Source of the DNA: Chloroflexus aurantiacus J-10-fl
GTDB taxonomy: Bacteria; Chloroflexota; Chloroflexia; Chloroflexales; Chloroflexaceae
Assembly (NCBI RefSeq): GCF_000018865.1
Contig: NC_010175.1
Location: forward strand, 3,410,001-3,474,000
Reading direction: 5' to 3'
Length of the DNA stretch: 64,000 bases
In this document: positions 1 to 8,896 of the stretch, in pieces
How the letters are laid out: the number at the start of each line of letters is the position of its first letter
Numbering within the stretch: the first letter of the stretch is position 1
Made by a program: the position numbers and the translations under genes
The notes under the pieces: generated by a model
Database searches by the model: none
What the model was told of the DNA's origin: nothing
The model's input: only the letters and a program-made list of their open reading frames with translations

Positions 1-316
1 CGATTTCAAGATTCTCTTGCAACAAAATGGTGGAACACGAGGCAACCACGACAATCAGATCGGGGTGGACTCGTTCTTCCACCTGACGCAGCGTATCGGG
101 CAGCCGGATCGTGCCGCGCGCAAGGTCGGTACCGCTGACCACGCTGGTCGTCATGGCCGGAAAATTGGGTGTGCGGTCGAGCATCGCAAAGATGGCATTG
201 ACATAATCATCACCCTGGGGGGCGTGAAAGACGGCGTGCACATTCCGCATACTGTTGGCGATCCGGCCCACACCGTGGTGAGCAGTCCCTTCATACATCC
301 AGTAAGCCAGCCGCAT
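1..316 (-). CDS. bchB: BchB, N-terminal part (dark protochlorophyllide reductase subunit B), cut by window edge
   Basis: Subunit B of the light-independent (nitrogenase-like) protochlorophyllide reductase, which with BchN forms the catalytic component receiving electrons from BchL. About 105 N-terminal residues are visible. The start [20 protein letters not shown] and the [10 protein letters not shown] segment are typical of BchB. Asp36 in HAPQGD matches the aspartate that is the unusual non-cysteine ligand of the [4Fe-4S] cluster shared with BchN (known from Rhodobacter). The ATG at 316 follows a GAGGAG Shine-Dalgarno lying over the bchN stop, so the gene is [15 protein letters not shown] behind bchN (12-bp gap). 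The rest of the gene lies outside the window. Confidence 0.93.
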   Translation of the reverse strand, partial: MRLAYWMYEGTAHHGVGRIANSMRNVHAVFHAPQGDDYVNAIFAMLDRTPNFPAMTTSVVSGTDLARGTIRLPDTLRQVEERVHPDLIVVVASCSTILLQENLEI

Positions 317-328
317 GAATCGTCTCCT

Positions 329-1609
329 CTAGGATTGCAAAGAGATAACACCACCGGACGAACCGGGCATCATACCGGTCAGCCAGATCGGATCGGAGCC
401 GAGTGGATCGAGACGGGCATGGCGTTGCAGAGCGCGGGTAAAGGATGTCACCAGATTATTGACGCCGGCCCAGCCGTGAATGGGGAGAAAACAATATTCA
501 GTACCCCACTTGGCAACCGTTCCCTGACCGACCAGCGGATTGGTGGTGATGATGTTGGAAATAATCAGATCGGGCTTTGTCTCGGTAATTGTGCGCAACT
601 GGCGATGGAAATTGGCCTGTTCGACGAGACGGACTCCATCGAGTGCCGCCAGCTCGGCGGCGTGGAAGCGGCGATTGATGTAGGGGGTAGAGCACTCGAC
701 AACTTCGGCTCCACACGCCTTGAGAAAACGAGCCAGTGGCAATTCCATCAGCGTATCACTGGCGAAGAAAATCTTCTTACCGCGCAGCAGATCGGTATGA
801 TGTTTAATCCGCTCCCAGGCTGCCGCCTCGCGCTCACTCAGATCGACCTGCATCCCAAACTGAGCTGCCAAATCTTCCCAGAAGCGACGGGTTCCATCAG
901 GGCCGAAGGGGAACAACGAAGAGAGCACCGTGCAGCCACGTTCATTGCGCAATTGGGTCGCGGTCTTGTGCAGATAGGGTTGGAGCGGGGCAATGACAGT
1001 CCCCGGTCCAATTGGTGGCAACTCGGTGAAATGGCTGGCGGGCAAGAAACCGGCGACCGGAATGCCCAGGCGTGCCGCTTCGAGCGAAAAGTCATCGGCA
1101 ATCGCATCATTGACCGAGCCAAGGAAAACCACCCGCTTATCGTCCGGTGGTGCCGGTGGGCAGAAGGGGATCAGCGCCTGCAACACCGAATCCTCGCTCT
1201 GCGAAAACGTATAATCGAGGCCAGAGGCCGGCACAAACAGCACCGGCACTTCCGGTGTGCTGACCGAAGCTGCCAGTCCTTCAAACTCAACCTTCATCAC
1301 TTCAGGCGTACACGACGAGAGCAGAAAGATCACGGAGGGATGGTGCTCGCGCTTGATCTCCTCGATCTGGGCCGAGATGTCGGGTTGTGATGAACTCAGG
1401 TCAGACTCTTCGAGCAGTGAGACCGCAAAACGTGGTCGGGCGAAGATCATCACGCCGAGCGTATTTTGCAGCAGATGAGCGCAGGTATGGGTGCCGAGGA
1501 TGAGGAAGAAGCTGTCTTTGATCTTCTGATAGAGCCAGCCGACACTGACCAGGCCGCAGAACGAGTGGTAAATACCATCCTCACGGATGGGAGTCGCTTT
1601 TGACTGCAT
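329..1609 (-). CDS. bchN: BchN, light-independent protochlorophyllide reductase subunit N
   Basis: Subunit N of dark-operative protochlorophyllide oxidoreductase, reducing ring D of protochlorophyllide in bacteriochlorophyll synthesis. The 426-residue product has the three expected cluster-ligand cysteines: Cys18 (HSFCGL), Cys43 (THTCAHL) and Cys100 (LSSCTP). The ATG at 1609 was chosen over an in-frame start 90 bp upstream because it has a GAGGAGG-type ribosome site directly before it and begins at the family's usual N-terminus ([19 protein letters not shown]). It is first in a bchN-bchB transcript. A GTAGT-N11-ACTAC inverted repeat lies 18 bp upstream of the ATG. Confidence 0.95.
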   Translation of the reverse strand: MQSKATPIREDGIYHSFCGLVSVGWLYQKIKDSFFLILGTHTCAHLLQNTLGVMIFARPRFAVSLLEESDLSSSQPDISAQIEEIKREHHPSVIFLLSSCTPEVMKVEFEGLAASVSTPEVPVLFVPASGLDYTFSQSEDSVLQALIPFCPPAPPDDKRVVFLGSVNDAIADDFSLEAARLGIPVAGFLPASHFTELPPIGPGTVIAPLQPYLHKTATQLRNERGCTVLSSLFPFGPDGTRRFWEDLAAQFGMQVDLSEREAAAWERIKHHTDLLRGKKIFFASDTLMELPLARFLKACGAEVVECSTPYINRRFHAAELAALDGVRLVEQANFHRQLRTITETKPDLIISNIITTNPLVGQGTVAKWGTEYCFLPIHGWAGVNNLVTSFTRALQRHARLDPLGSDPIWLTGMMPGSSGGVISLQS

Positions 1610-1627
1610 AGCGCCTCCTCGCAGATT

Positions 1628-1648
1628 GTAGTACCCATTTGGAACTAC
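1628..1648. promoter_or_regulatory. Candidate operator, GTAGT-N11-ACTAC inverted repeat, bchN copy
   Basis: A 21-bp inverted repeat with arms GTAGT/ACTAC 11 bp apart, partly extended inward (CC...GG). It lies between the putative bchN -10 and the ribosome site, starting 13 bp downstream of the -10. The same architecture occurs at 40440, 40523 and 41260, all ahead of bacteriochlorophyll genes. The position is compatible with a repressor operator. The binding protein is unknown. Confidence 0.6.
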
Positions 1649-1661
1649 CGGATTTAGAAAC

Positions 1662-1689
1662 ATTTTAGCATAAAAAGCAAGAAGGTGAA
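1662..1689 (-). promoter_or_regulatory. Putative bchN promoter
   Basis: On the minus strand, TTCACC (1689-1684), a 16-bp spacer and TAAAAT (1667-1662) preceded by TGC, an extended -10. The predicted start lies about 50 bp ahead of the bchN ATG, just before the GTAGT-N11-ACTAC repeat. Confidence 0.5.
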
Positions 1690-1699
1690 GTATAAACAA

Positions 1700-2272
1700 A
1701 TTTGGTGCAAAAGCCGTGCAAGGGAGGGGAGGATGCGATGACAGCGTGCAGAGGTGAATGCTTTTTCCTATCTTCAGTCAGACTTATGCATGAGTATAGA
1801 GCCTAGTGATGTCTTGGGTGTCCTCAGCTCCGACTCCTCGCTCGTGTATCTTCGGGATCGGACAGCATGCGAGTGTACGCAGGAGATAGGGCTTGGGGGC
1901 GATCTGGAATATCCAAACCCGCACGGCGGGAGAGGTCAACCAGCGGGCTGTGCCAGGGTGGCTTGGTGCAGTAGAAGTTGCGTTAGCTCGTATTTTCTTT
2001 CCACCCCTGAGCTGCTGAAGGGAGGTGATGTTTGCATATCAAGCAGAGTATCATTCCACTGAACGCACTTGCATCAGAGGAATGTCTAAGCACTGCCTGC
2101 ATTACCGAACCAGTGCTATGGATGGATATCGACAACGCGGGTCAGGTTGATAATGGCAGGCAGAAAGAGTGAAATGAGACAGATGTTCAATTTACCTGCA
2201 AAACTCTTTGCACTTTTTTTGTCCATGCTTGCTGTCCATGGCGTATGAGTGCGCTATTTGATCAAAAATGTG
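1700..2272. other. Intergenic stretch between divergent bchN and the TPR gene
   Basis: About 570 bp with no protein recognised. An open frame at 1754-2062 on the plus strand has no convincing ribosome site and a composition unlike a protein. The only notable element is a very strong Shine-Dalgarno at 2021-2029, followed by the short frame listed separately. No known structured RNA was recognised on either strand. Confidence 0.5.
2032..2172 (+). CDS. Candidate short ORF with an unusually perfect ribosome site
   Basis: A 46-codon frame starting at TTG (MHIKQSIIPLNALASEE...), ending in TGA. Its only support is GGAGGTGAT at 2021-2029, a nine-base perfect complement to the 16S rRNA 3' end, at near-optimal distance. 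No homologue is recognised and no promoter is obvious. The signal may be coincidental. Confidence 0.2.
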   Translation: MHIKQSIIPLNALASEECLSTACITEPVLWMDIDNAGQVDNGRQKE

Positions 2273-2301
2273 TTGACCATTGCCGGTATCCATGCTAGAA
2301 T
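2273..2301 (+). promoter_or_regulatory. Sigma70-like promoter of the TPR gene at 2365
   Basis: TTGACC (2273-2278), a 17-bp spacer, then TAGAAT (2296-2301) preceded by TGC, an extended -10. The predicted transcription start is about 55 bp ahead of the ATG at 2365. Confidence 0.7.
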
Positions 2302-2364
2302 AGGCGCGATTACCACAGAATCCTGATCACTGCCTTGGGGCGGAAGTAGAAGGAAGGACAGGTC

Positions 2365-3738
2365 ATGGCGGATCCCGACAGCATCTTGCAACTTGGTATT
2401 GAGGCGGCGCGGAAAGGGGAGAAAGACGAAGCGCGTAGGCTCTTCCGCCTGTTGACCCGTGAACATCCAGAGAATATTCAAGGATGGCTCTGGCTTGCCG
2501 GTGTGGCAGCGGATCGCGAAGAGCGGCAAGCTGCACTCGAACAGGTGTTACGCCTCGATCCGCAAAATGAGATGGCTAAAAAGGGATTGCAGGCTCTGGG
2601 TGTGACACCAAAAGCAGCTCCGCCGCCGGCACCGCCATCACCACCACCATCCCCGGCACCAGCTCCCGTATCAACGATGCCCGATATTGACGAAGACGAT
2701 CCGTTCGCCCAGCTTGATGCGCTGTCTGAGGTGATGGCGACCGATGCCGGCCCGGTGCGACGCGATCCGGCAACACCACGACCGGAGACGACAAGTGAGA
2801 GTGAGTCGCCTGCATCGACCTCTGCACCGCCGCCCCGTCCGTCACGTGCTGCTGAACCACCACGAACAAGTCGTCCCAGCACCAGTTGGGCACGGGGCAG
2901 TAGCAGTAGCAAGCCGGCGAAACCGGCCCGTAGCGGAGGCTTGTTTGGTGGCCTTTTCCGTCGCTCAGGGCCACCACCGCAGAGGGGAGATGATATGGAC
3001 GAAGAGACGGTGCCGGCAAAGCGTGGCCTGACCCCATTGACGTTGGTGCTCCTGGCAGTGCTGCTGATCAGTTGTATCGGTCTTGGCTTCATCTTTTTGT
3101 CGCAGCGCAATCAGGTGGCGACACCTTCTCCAGCTCAGGCTACATCACAGGCGGCGACCAGTATTGCGGCCACAACCGAGGCATCGCTGGCACCGACAAC
3201 ACCGACCGAACCCCAGCCTGAACCAACTACGGCACCGACTGAGGAACCGACACCGGAACCAACACCGGAGCCGACACTAGAGCCGATTCCACCAACGCCC
3301 GATCCGGCGCTGGCGAACCCGACACTGGTGAGTCCTGGTACGGAGCTGACCAGTAATGGATGGGCTTACGATTTCAATCAGCCAACCTATGCAGCACCGA
3401 TTATTGGTCCACTCAATGGGATTACTCCCAACAACGGTCGCTTCGTGGTTGTGCTGGTGTTTGTCCGTAACACGACCGGTCAGGATCAGCCGGTACCGCT
3501 GGACTTCTTCGTCCTGAAGGATGCCCAGGGTCGGGTGTGGACACCGCGCCTCGATGCGTCTGATGCGTACCTTATCCGGGGGATCAATGCCGACTTGAGC
3601 CATAGCGAGCCGGTGCCTGCTGACGGTTTTGTGCGCAGTGTGGCAATTCTGTTTGATGTCGCCCCCGATGCGACTGATCTGGTCTTCTTTGCGCGCAGCA
3701 ATCCCGATCAAGGCTGGCTGGTCTTACCTCGCGTGTAG
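2365..3738 (+). CDS. TPR-like single-pass membrane protein with extracytoplasmic DUF4352-like domain
   Basis: Function unknown. In order: a TPR-like helical repeat region (residues about 5-75), a low-complexity Pro/Ala/Ser/Arg linker (80-220), one transmembrane helix (about 224-246), a Thr/Pro/Glu-rich stalk (250-315) and a C-terminal beta-rich domain (about 322-457). The last domain resembles DUF4352 or telokin-like Ig domains (conserved look of GRFVVVLVFVRNTTGQ and DFFVLKDAQGRVW). The topology suggests cytoplasmic TPRs and an exposed sensor or adhesion domain. The ATG at 2365 follows GGAAGGACAGG. The stop abuts the next gene, which has the same architecture, so the pair is probably a duplicated operon. 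Confidence 0.85.
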   Translation: MADPDSILQLGIEAARKGEKDEARRLFRLLTREHPENIQGWLWLAGVAADREERQAALEQVLRLDPQNEMAKKGLQALGVTPKAAPPPAPPSPPPSPAPAPVSTMPDIDEDDPFAQLDALSEVMATDAGPVRRDPATPRPETTSESESPASTSAPPPRPSRAAEPPRTSRPSTSWARGSSSSKPAKPARSGGLFGGLFRRSGPPPQRGDDMDEETVPAKRGLTPLTLVLLAVLLISCIGLGFIFLSQRNQVATPSPAQATSQAATSIAATTEASLAPTTPTEPQPEPTTAPTEEPTPEPTPEPTLEPIPPTPDPALANPTLVSPGTELTSNGWAYDFNQPTYAAPIIGPLNGITPNNGRFVVVLVFVRNTTGQDQPVPLDFFVLKDAQGRVWTPRLDASDAYLIRGINADLSHSEPVPADGFVRSVAILFDVAPDATDLVFFARSNPDQGWLVLPRV

Positions 3739-3762
3739 TTGCGTCGTGTTCGGGGAGGATGG

Positions 3763-4836
3763 GTGGGGGATTTGACTCCTGACGATCTTGAGCAATGGCT
3801 GACCCGCGGCGCGTTAGCAGCGCGCCGCGGTGATTTTGTGATGGCCCGGCGTATCTTTCGGGCTTTGAGTCGCCGGGCGCCTGCTGAGCGGCGGGTGTGG
3901 ATTGGGCTGGCACGGGTGGCCGAGAGTGCTGCCGAGCGGGAAGAGGCTTTGCGTCGTGCTGGAGTTGCTAATGCTGTGCTCCAACCCCTGCCCCCCGACC
4001 TGCACCAGCGCGCTGGTGCAGCGTTGCATCCCACTCAACAGTCTTTACCTGTAGCGTCATCGCTGAATATTGACGCAATTCCACCCTCTCCTTCGGTGTC
4101 GGATACTGCTGTGATGCAACCGCAGCAAGTTGTCTCGCCGCAGACTCTTCCTCAACCACAAGCTGTCACGCCGGTTACAGACCAGCAGACCCGCTGGCGC
4201 GGCTGGTGGTTGCTGGTCGTCCTGCTGGTGTTGGGTGGATGGTTGATAGTCATGCTTGCCGGGCAACTGTTCGAGGCAGCGCCATCCGTTGCTACACCGC
4301 CGACGCAGTCGGCCATTGGCCCCCTACCATCACCATTGTCGGTGCAGACGATAGCAGTTACGGTACCGGTGCCGACACCATCACCGCCACCGCCGACACC
4401 ACTGCCGCTACCTTCCCCTTCGCCGGTGCCGGATACCAATCCCTTCGGTCAGTTTGTGGCCTACGATGGCTGGCAGATCAGTCTGTTGCGACCGGATGAT
4501 GTAGTGGTGGTCGATGGTGCGTTGGGCTTGCTCCAATCCGATGGTCGGTTGTTAATTGCCTTGATCGCAGTGAGTAATGAAGCGTCGCGTGAGCGCACGC
4601 TGCCGTCCGGTCTGTTTACCATCGAAGACGATACAGGTCAACGCTACTATCCTCTGCCAGGTGCTTCGCTGCGCTACCTTGATCAGTTTGGCCGCGGTCT
4701 GTACGGTGACCTGGCCCTGGAAGACCAGTTCACGGCCCAAAGTGGCTTGCGGAGTGTCCCTCTCGTGTTTGAATTGCCGCGCCAGCGGACACCGGTGCGG
4801 TTGTGGGTGGGAGACAAGGGCTGGCAGTTGCGGTGA
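3763..4836 (+). CDS. Second TPR-like membrane protein, paralogue of the upstream gene
   Basis: A shorter relative of the gene before it: TPR-like N-terminus (LEQWLTRGALAARRGDFVMA onward), a Pro-rich linker, one transmembrane helix (about residues 148-167, WWLLVVLLVLGGWLIVMLAG), a Pro-rich stalk, and a C-terminal domain with the same pattern as its neighbour (GRLLIALIAVSNEAS... GLFTIEDDTGQRYYPL). No known function. The start is uncertain: GTG 3763 has GGGGAGGA just upstream but closely spaced, TTG 3772 would be better spaced, and the frame is open back to 3739 directly after the previous stop. Co-transcription with the upstream gene is very likely. Confidence 0.8.
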   Translation: MGDLTPDDLEQWLTRGALAARRGDFVMARRIFRALSRRAPAERRVWIGLARVAESAAEREEALRRAGVANAVLQPLPPDLHQRAGAALHPTQQSLPVASSLNIDAIPPSPSVSDTAVMQPQQVVSPQTLPQPQAVTPVTDQQTRWRGWWLLVVLLVLGGWLIVMLAGQLFEAAPSVATPPTQSAIGPLPSPLSVQTIAVTVPVPTPSPPPPTPLPLPSPSPVPDTNPFGQFVAYDGWQISLLRPDDVVVVDGALGLLQSDGRLLIALIAVSNEASRERTLPSGLFTIEDDTGQRYYPLPGASLRYLDQFGRGLYGDLALEDQFTAQSGLRSVPLVFELPRQRTPVRLWVGDKGWQLR

Positions 4837-4980
4837 ATACGTCACCAGTGCGCTCTCCAGGATGACTTCCTTCCGGCGCTGTCGGGTAGCGTCGAGCTGA
4901 TGGTTGGGATAGCGTGAGTGGCTTGCGCTGTTTTTAGAGGTACTATGCGACACGCCCCCACCCTGGCCCGCCCCCGCTGG

Positions 4981-5461
4981 GCTATGCATTACCCACATGT
5001 CACGCTGCGTTAGTGGGCTGCAAGCGCTCCCCGTGGCGCGGGCTTCCAGCCCGCGCGCAGGCATCATCGCCACCGCCATCAGGGGTTGGCCGTGGCCGTT
5101 GGTGCACAGGCACGAACTTATTGCAACAACACGTCTACGCGCAGGGATCGCATGCATGCCTGACCGACTCGATGATCGAAACAAGCACATCCAGCATCCC
5201 TGTGACCAGGATGGGTAACGGTGGGACACGCGCCGGATCGTAAGCACGGCTGGCGCGGCAGCGTAGCTGCTGCAATCCAAACGTCGCGACACGTGTATGA
5301 CAGGCGGGTAAGGCAACCCATCGAGCGCGTGATGGCATAACCGGAGTTGCCCTCTGCCAACGAGTCAGGAGCCGGGTAGGCTGTCGGTGGTGATGGGCAG
5401 GCGTGCAGGTGCCCGTGCGACCGTCTGGTAGCACGACAGCACAGCGTTTATGAAATAAGTT
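4981..5461. repeat. Dispersed repeat, copy A
   Basis: Non-coding element beginning GCTATGCATTACCCAC, preceded by a GC-rich CCCGCCCCCGCTGG flank. Bases about 4981-5290 match copy B at 20406 in the same orientation (shared blocks include CACGTCTACGCGCAGGGATC-like and GCATGCATGCCTGACCGACTCGATGA-like stretches, diverged). Bases 5417-5461 match the inverse of 32747-32790 (copy C). Part of a 4837-5473 gap that contains no gene. Confidence 0.7.
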
Positions 5462-5473
5462 CTAATCATCAGC

Positions 5474-5785
5474 ACCCCCTTCCCAACCTATTTCCTCTCC
5501 TCTCTTCTACAATCATGCCGCCCCCCCCCTTTCCTCCAACCTATTTTCTATCTTCTATTTTTCTATCTTCTATCTCCTACCTTCTACAACCATCTCCCTC
5601 CCAACCTATTTCCTCTCTCCTCTCTTCTACAATCATGCCGCCAACCCCTTTCCTCCAACCTATTTTCTATCTTCTATCTCCTACCTTCTACAACCATCCC
5701 CCTTCCCAACTATTTCCTCTCTCCTCTCTTCTACAATCGGCCCCTTCTTCTCAACCTATTTTCTACCTCCTATCTCCTATCTTCT
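5474..5785. repeat. Pyrimidine-rich degenerate tandem repeat
   Basis: Three imperfect copies of a C/T-rich unit (CCCAACCTATTTCCTCTC ... TTCTACAATC ... TCTATCTTCTATCTCC), with spacings of 120 and 104 bp between equivalent TTCTACAATC sites. Almost purely pyrimidine on the plus strand, with internal TCTATCT/TTCTATC micro-repeats. The last unit runs into the 3' end of cobQ. No spacer structure like CRISPR and no coding potential. Confidence 0.8.
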
Positions 5786-7246
5786 CATCAAACGGTCTAG
5801 TACTGCCGGCCCCAACGCAGCGGCAACATGATCGGCTAACCGGTCAAAGGGATCGGCTCTTGCCACGGGTGTGGTGGGTGGTTGCCAGCCTAACCGGCGA
5901 AGCCAGCCCCGCCGGAATGTGTCATTGGCGAAAATGCCGTGCAGGTAACATCCCCAGACCCGGCCATCAGAGCTGATGCAACCATCGTCGGCGCTCGTGG
6001 GAGTGTTGCCGCGCTGGATGATGCGCAGGAATGCCGGCGCTTCGCCGCGTCGGTAACTTTGCCCCATATGGATTTCATAGCCTTGCAGTGGCTCATTGCC
6101 GGCCCAGGGAACCTGAGCGCAGGCAATGGTCTGGGTTGTTTGTTTGGCAGTGGTGAAGATGGTTTCGATGGGCAGTAAGCCCAGACCGGCGGCCTCACCG
6201 CCACTCCCTTCAACCGCCAGTGGATCGCTGATCCGTTCACCCAACAGTTGATAACCGCCACAAATACCAACAATGGCGCCGGTGAATTCCCGGAGTGCGT
6301 TGTCAAATCCGCGTTCGTGGAGCCAGTGCCGGGCGGCGAGGGTGTGTTTGACGCCGGGCAGGATAACGGCAGCGGCACCGGTGAGTTCAAGCGGGTGATC
6401 GATGTAGCGCACGACGACACCCGGCTCGCGGGCCAGCGGATCGAAGTCGTCGAAGTTGGCAATGGTGGGTAGACGAATCACGGCGATGATCAGGCCGTGG
6501 GCAGGCGCGACCGGCGGTTGCTCCAGTGCAACCGCATCCTCTTCGGGTAGCCCCAGGTCGTCCAGCCACGGTATGACTCCCAGCACCGGCAATCCGCTGC
6601 GCTCTTCCAGGATGGTTACGCCGTCGGCGAAGAGGGAGGGATCGCCGCGAAACCGGTTCACGATACAACCGGTGATGAGCTGCCGTTCTTCGGGTTCGAG
6701 CAGCATAAGCGTGCCCAGTAATTGGGCAAAGATACCGCCGCGATCAATGTCGCCGACCAGGATGGTTTGAGCCTGTGCATAGCGCGCAACGCGCATATTG
6801 ACAATGTCGCCCGGTTTCAGGTTGAGTTCAACCGGACTACCGGCACCCTCGGCGATGACCAGATCATACGTTGCCCGCAGATGGTCCAGGTTGCGGGTTA
6901 CGACCGACCAGAGCTGGGCTTTGCGTTGCCAGAAATCGGTCGCTGTCAGGCTTTGCCAGGGCCGGCCTTCGACGATGATCTGGCTGCGCCGCTGGCCTTC
7001 GGGCTTGATGAGAATGGGATTCATCGCCACTGTCGGCGCGATGCCGGCAGCAGCGGCCTGGACAGCCGTGCTGCGGGCGATCTCTTTGCCGTCGGCGGTG
7101 ACGGCAGCGTTGTTGCTCATGTTTTGGGCTTTGAACGGTGCTACTCGAAGTCCGCGCCGATAGGCCAACCGGCAGAGGGCGGTGACCAGGGTGCTCTTGC
7201 CAACTGATGATGCAGTTCCGACGACCATGAGTACAGGCGCTTGCAT
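5777..7246 (-). CDS. cobQ: Cobyric acid synthase CobQ/CbiP
   Basis: ATP- and glutamine-dependent amidotransferase converting adenosylcobyrinic acid a,c-diamide to adenosylcobyric acid (b, d, e, g amidations). The 489-residue protein has an N-terminal P-loop-type domain ([11 protein letters not shown], then [10 protein letters not shown] typical of CobQ) and a C-terminal class-I glutamine amidotransferase domain with nucleophile Cys in [10 protein letters not shown] and a late HGIF histidine. The ATG at 7246 was chosen because GAGAGGA precedes it and the P-loop follows at once; the frame extends 51 codons further without family similarity. Last gene of the cobalamin cluster, its stop lying in the pyrimidine-rich repeat. 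Confidence 0.95.
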
Positions 7247-7277
7247 TGTCAATCCTCTCGTTTGTAACAGCGCGGGC

Positions 7278-8363
7278 TTATACCTGAGTTCTGGCGTGGA
7301 CATCGCGCCAGGCTGCCAGTAACCGGGCATTCTCGGATGGGCGTCGGGGCGCAACCCGCACCCATTCCGGTAACCCGAACGATGTACAGTCGCGCACAAC
7401 GCACCCGCGCACCAGCAGTTGCTGGCGGGTCAGTGCCGCATTGTCGCAATGGACAAGCATAAACGGCAGATGGGCGCGCCAGACGGTCAGGCCGATCTGG
7501 CGCAGGTTTTGGGCCAGTTCGCTGCTGGCATCCCATAGCGCCGGGAGCGTGGTGGCAAGAAAGCCGGTATCGTGCAGCATCGCTGCGGCGGCAGCCTGCG
7601 CTGCACTGCTCACGCTCCACGCCGGTTGGAAGCGGGCAGTTGCGGCTATCACGTCGGGATCGGCAATCATGTAGCCAATGCGGAGGCCGGCAACCGCATA
7701 GCTTTTGGTGAGCGAGTAGATACGGATCAGGCGCGACGGGCTGTTGTGGTCGAGTGGATCGTGACCGGTCTCGTCACGACCCAACGCCAGATAGGCCCGG
7801 TCGAGGATGAGCCAGCCTTGATGAAGTGCGCAGGTATGAGCCAGTTCTGTGATCGTCGTTACCGACAGATTGACCCCGGTGGGATTGTTGGGGGAGCACA
7901 GCCAGATCAGCCGTGGACGCAGTCGTTCGATGGTGAGCAGGAGTTCGGCGAGATCGGGTTGGAAGCCGTTGCCAACGGTGCTCCGTATCTCGATCACCCG
8001 CATGCCGGCCAGGTGTGAGGCGTAGGCGTATTCGCCGTAGGTTGGGGCTACGACCAGAGCTGTGGCACCGGGTTCACCGAGGGCACGGGCTACCAGGTGG
8101 ATCAGCTCATTCGCCCCGTTTCCCACCAGAACGGCCTCCGGCTGACAGTGATGGATGGCTGCCAGATGCCTGCGCAGGTGCAGACAACTGCGATCAGGGT
8201 AGGGGGCTGGATTGAGGGTACGCAGCGCCTGTAGAACCGATTCTGGTGGCCCGAAGGGGTTGATGTTGCTGCTGAAGTCGATCAGATGGTCGGCGCGCAG
8301 GCCAAGCCGGGCCAGTTCAGCCTCGTCGAGCGCACCGTGCACTACCGGTTTGTACGCATCCAT
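7278..8363 (-). CDS. cobD: L-threonine-O-3-phosphate decarboxylase CobD (PLP, class I aminotransferase fold)
   Basis: Makes (R)-1-aminopropan-2-ol phosphate, the linker between the corrin f-side chain and the lower ligand. 361 residues, with the aminotransferase fold I signature and PLP lysine Lys220 ([15 protein letters not shown]). The [11 protein letters not shown] start and SPNNPTG motif fit CobD/histidinol-phosphate aminotransferase; the position between cobU and cobQ settles it as CobD. The ATG at 8363 has GGAGG upstream and overlaps the end of cobU by 22 bp. The symbol follows Salmonella naming (cobC in Pseudomonas). Confidence 0.9.
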
Positions 8364-8896
8364 GCTGCCTCCAGAGAGCGTAATTCGACTGGTATGCCGC
8401 ATACCACCAGATAGACTTCGGCGGCGGCGGCGGCGATCTGCTGATTGACCCGACCCAGGAGATCGCGATAATGCCGGCCAAGCGGGTACGCCGGCACAAT
8501 CCCCATCCCGACCTCGTTCGTGACCGCAACAAAGGTGAGGTTGCGGCTGGCAATGGTGGCCAGCATCGCGGTGATTTCGTCATCAATCGCCGGTTCCGGT
8601 GCCGCTTCGTGGGCCAGCAAGAGGTTACTCACCAGCAGCGCCAGGCAGTCGAGTAAGACGACTGTGCCGGGCGGGAGATCGGTAAGCACACTGGCCACGC
8701 CGGTCGGGGCTTCGATGGTGTGCCAGGTATCCGGGCGACGGGCACGGTGGTGGGCAATCCGTTCGCGCATTTCATCGTCGCCGGCAGTGGCAGTGGCGAT
8801 GTAGACGATCTGTTCGCTCAGCCGGGCCGCATAGTGTTCGGCACAGCGACTCTTGCCACTGCGGGCGCCGCCGGTGAAAAGAACAATCTGACTCAT
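8342..8896 (-). CDS. cobU: Bifunctional adenosylcobinamide kinase / guanylyltransferase CobU
   Basis: Phosphorylates adenosylcobinamide and transfers GMP from GTP to give AdoCbi-GDP. 184 residues. The P-loop GGARSGKS is at the N-terminus, the HHRARRP segment carries the histidine that is guanylylated in the family, and NEVGMGIVP is the usual CobU motif. The ATG at 8896 follows GGGGAGA and overlaps the cbiA stop as ATGA. The end overlaps cobD by 22 bp. Confidence 0.94.
   Translation of the reverse strand: MSQIVLFTGGARSGKSRCAEHYAARLSEQIVYIATATAGDDEMRERIAHHRARRPDTWHTIEAPTGVASVLTDLPPGTVVLLDCLALLVSNLLLAHEAAPEPAIDDEITAMLATIASRNLTFVAVTNEVGMGIVPAYPLGRHYRDLLGRVNQQIAAAAAEVYLVVCGIPVELRSLEAAWMRTNR

Noticed and set aside
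17-1390. Long plus-strand open frame opposite bchB and bchN
   Set aside because: It is the antisense of bchN, whose protein and cluster cysteines are unmistakable; no ribosome site and no family resemblance.
1840-2030. Structured RNA such as 6S, RNase P, tmRNA or a known riboswitch upstream of the TPR gene
   Set aside because: The GGGGGCGATCTGG-like stretch was compared by eye with consensus cores of these RNAs and none fitted.
1754-2062. 102-codon plus-strand frame upstream of the TPR gene
   Set aside because: No ribosome site, odd composition with scattered cysteines, no family; treated as non-coding.
5474-5785. CRISPR array
   Set aside because: Units are 104-120 bp and degenerate, with no constant short repeat and no unique spacers; no cas genes nearby.
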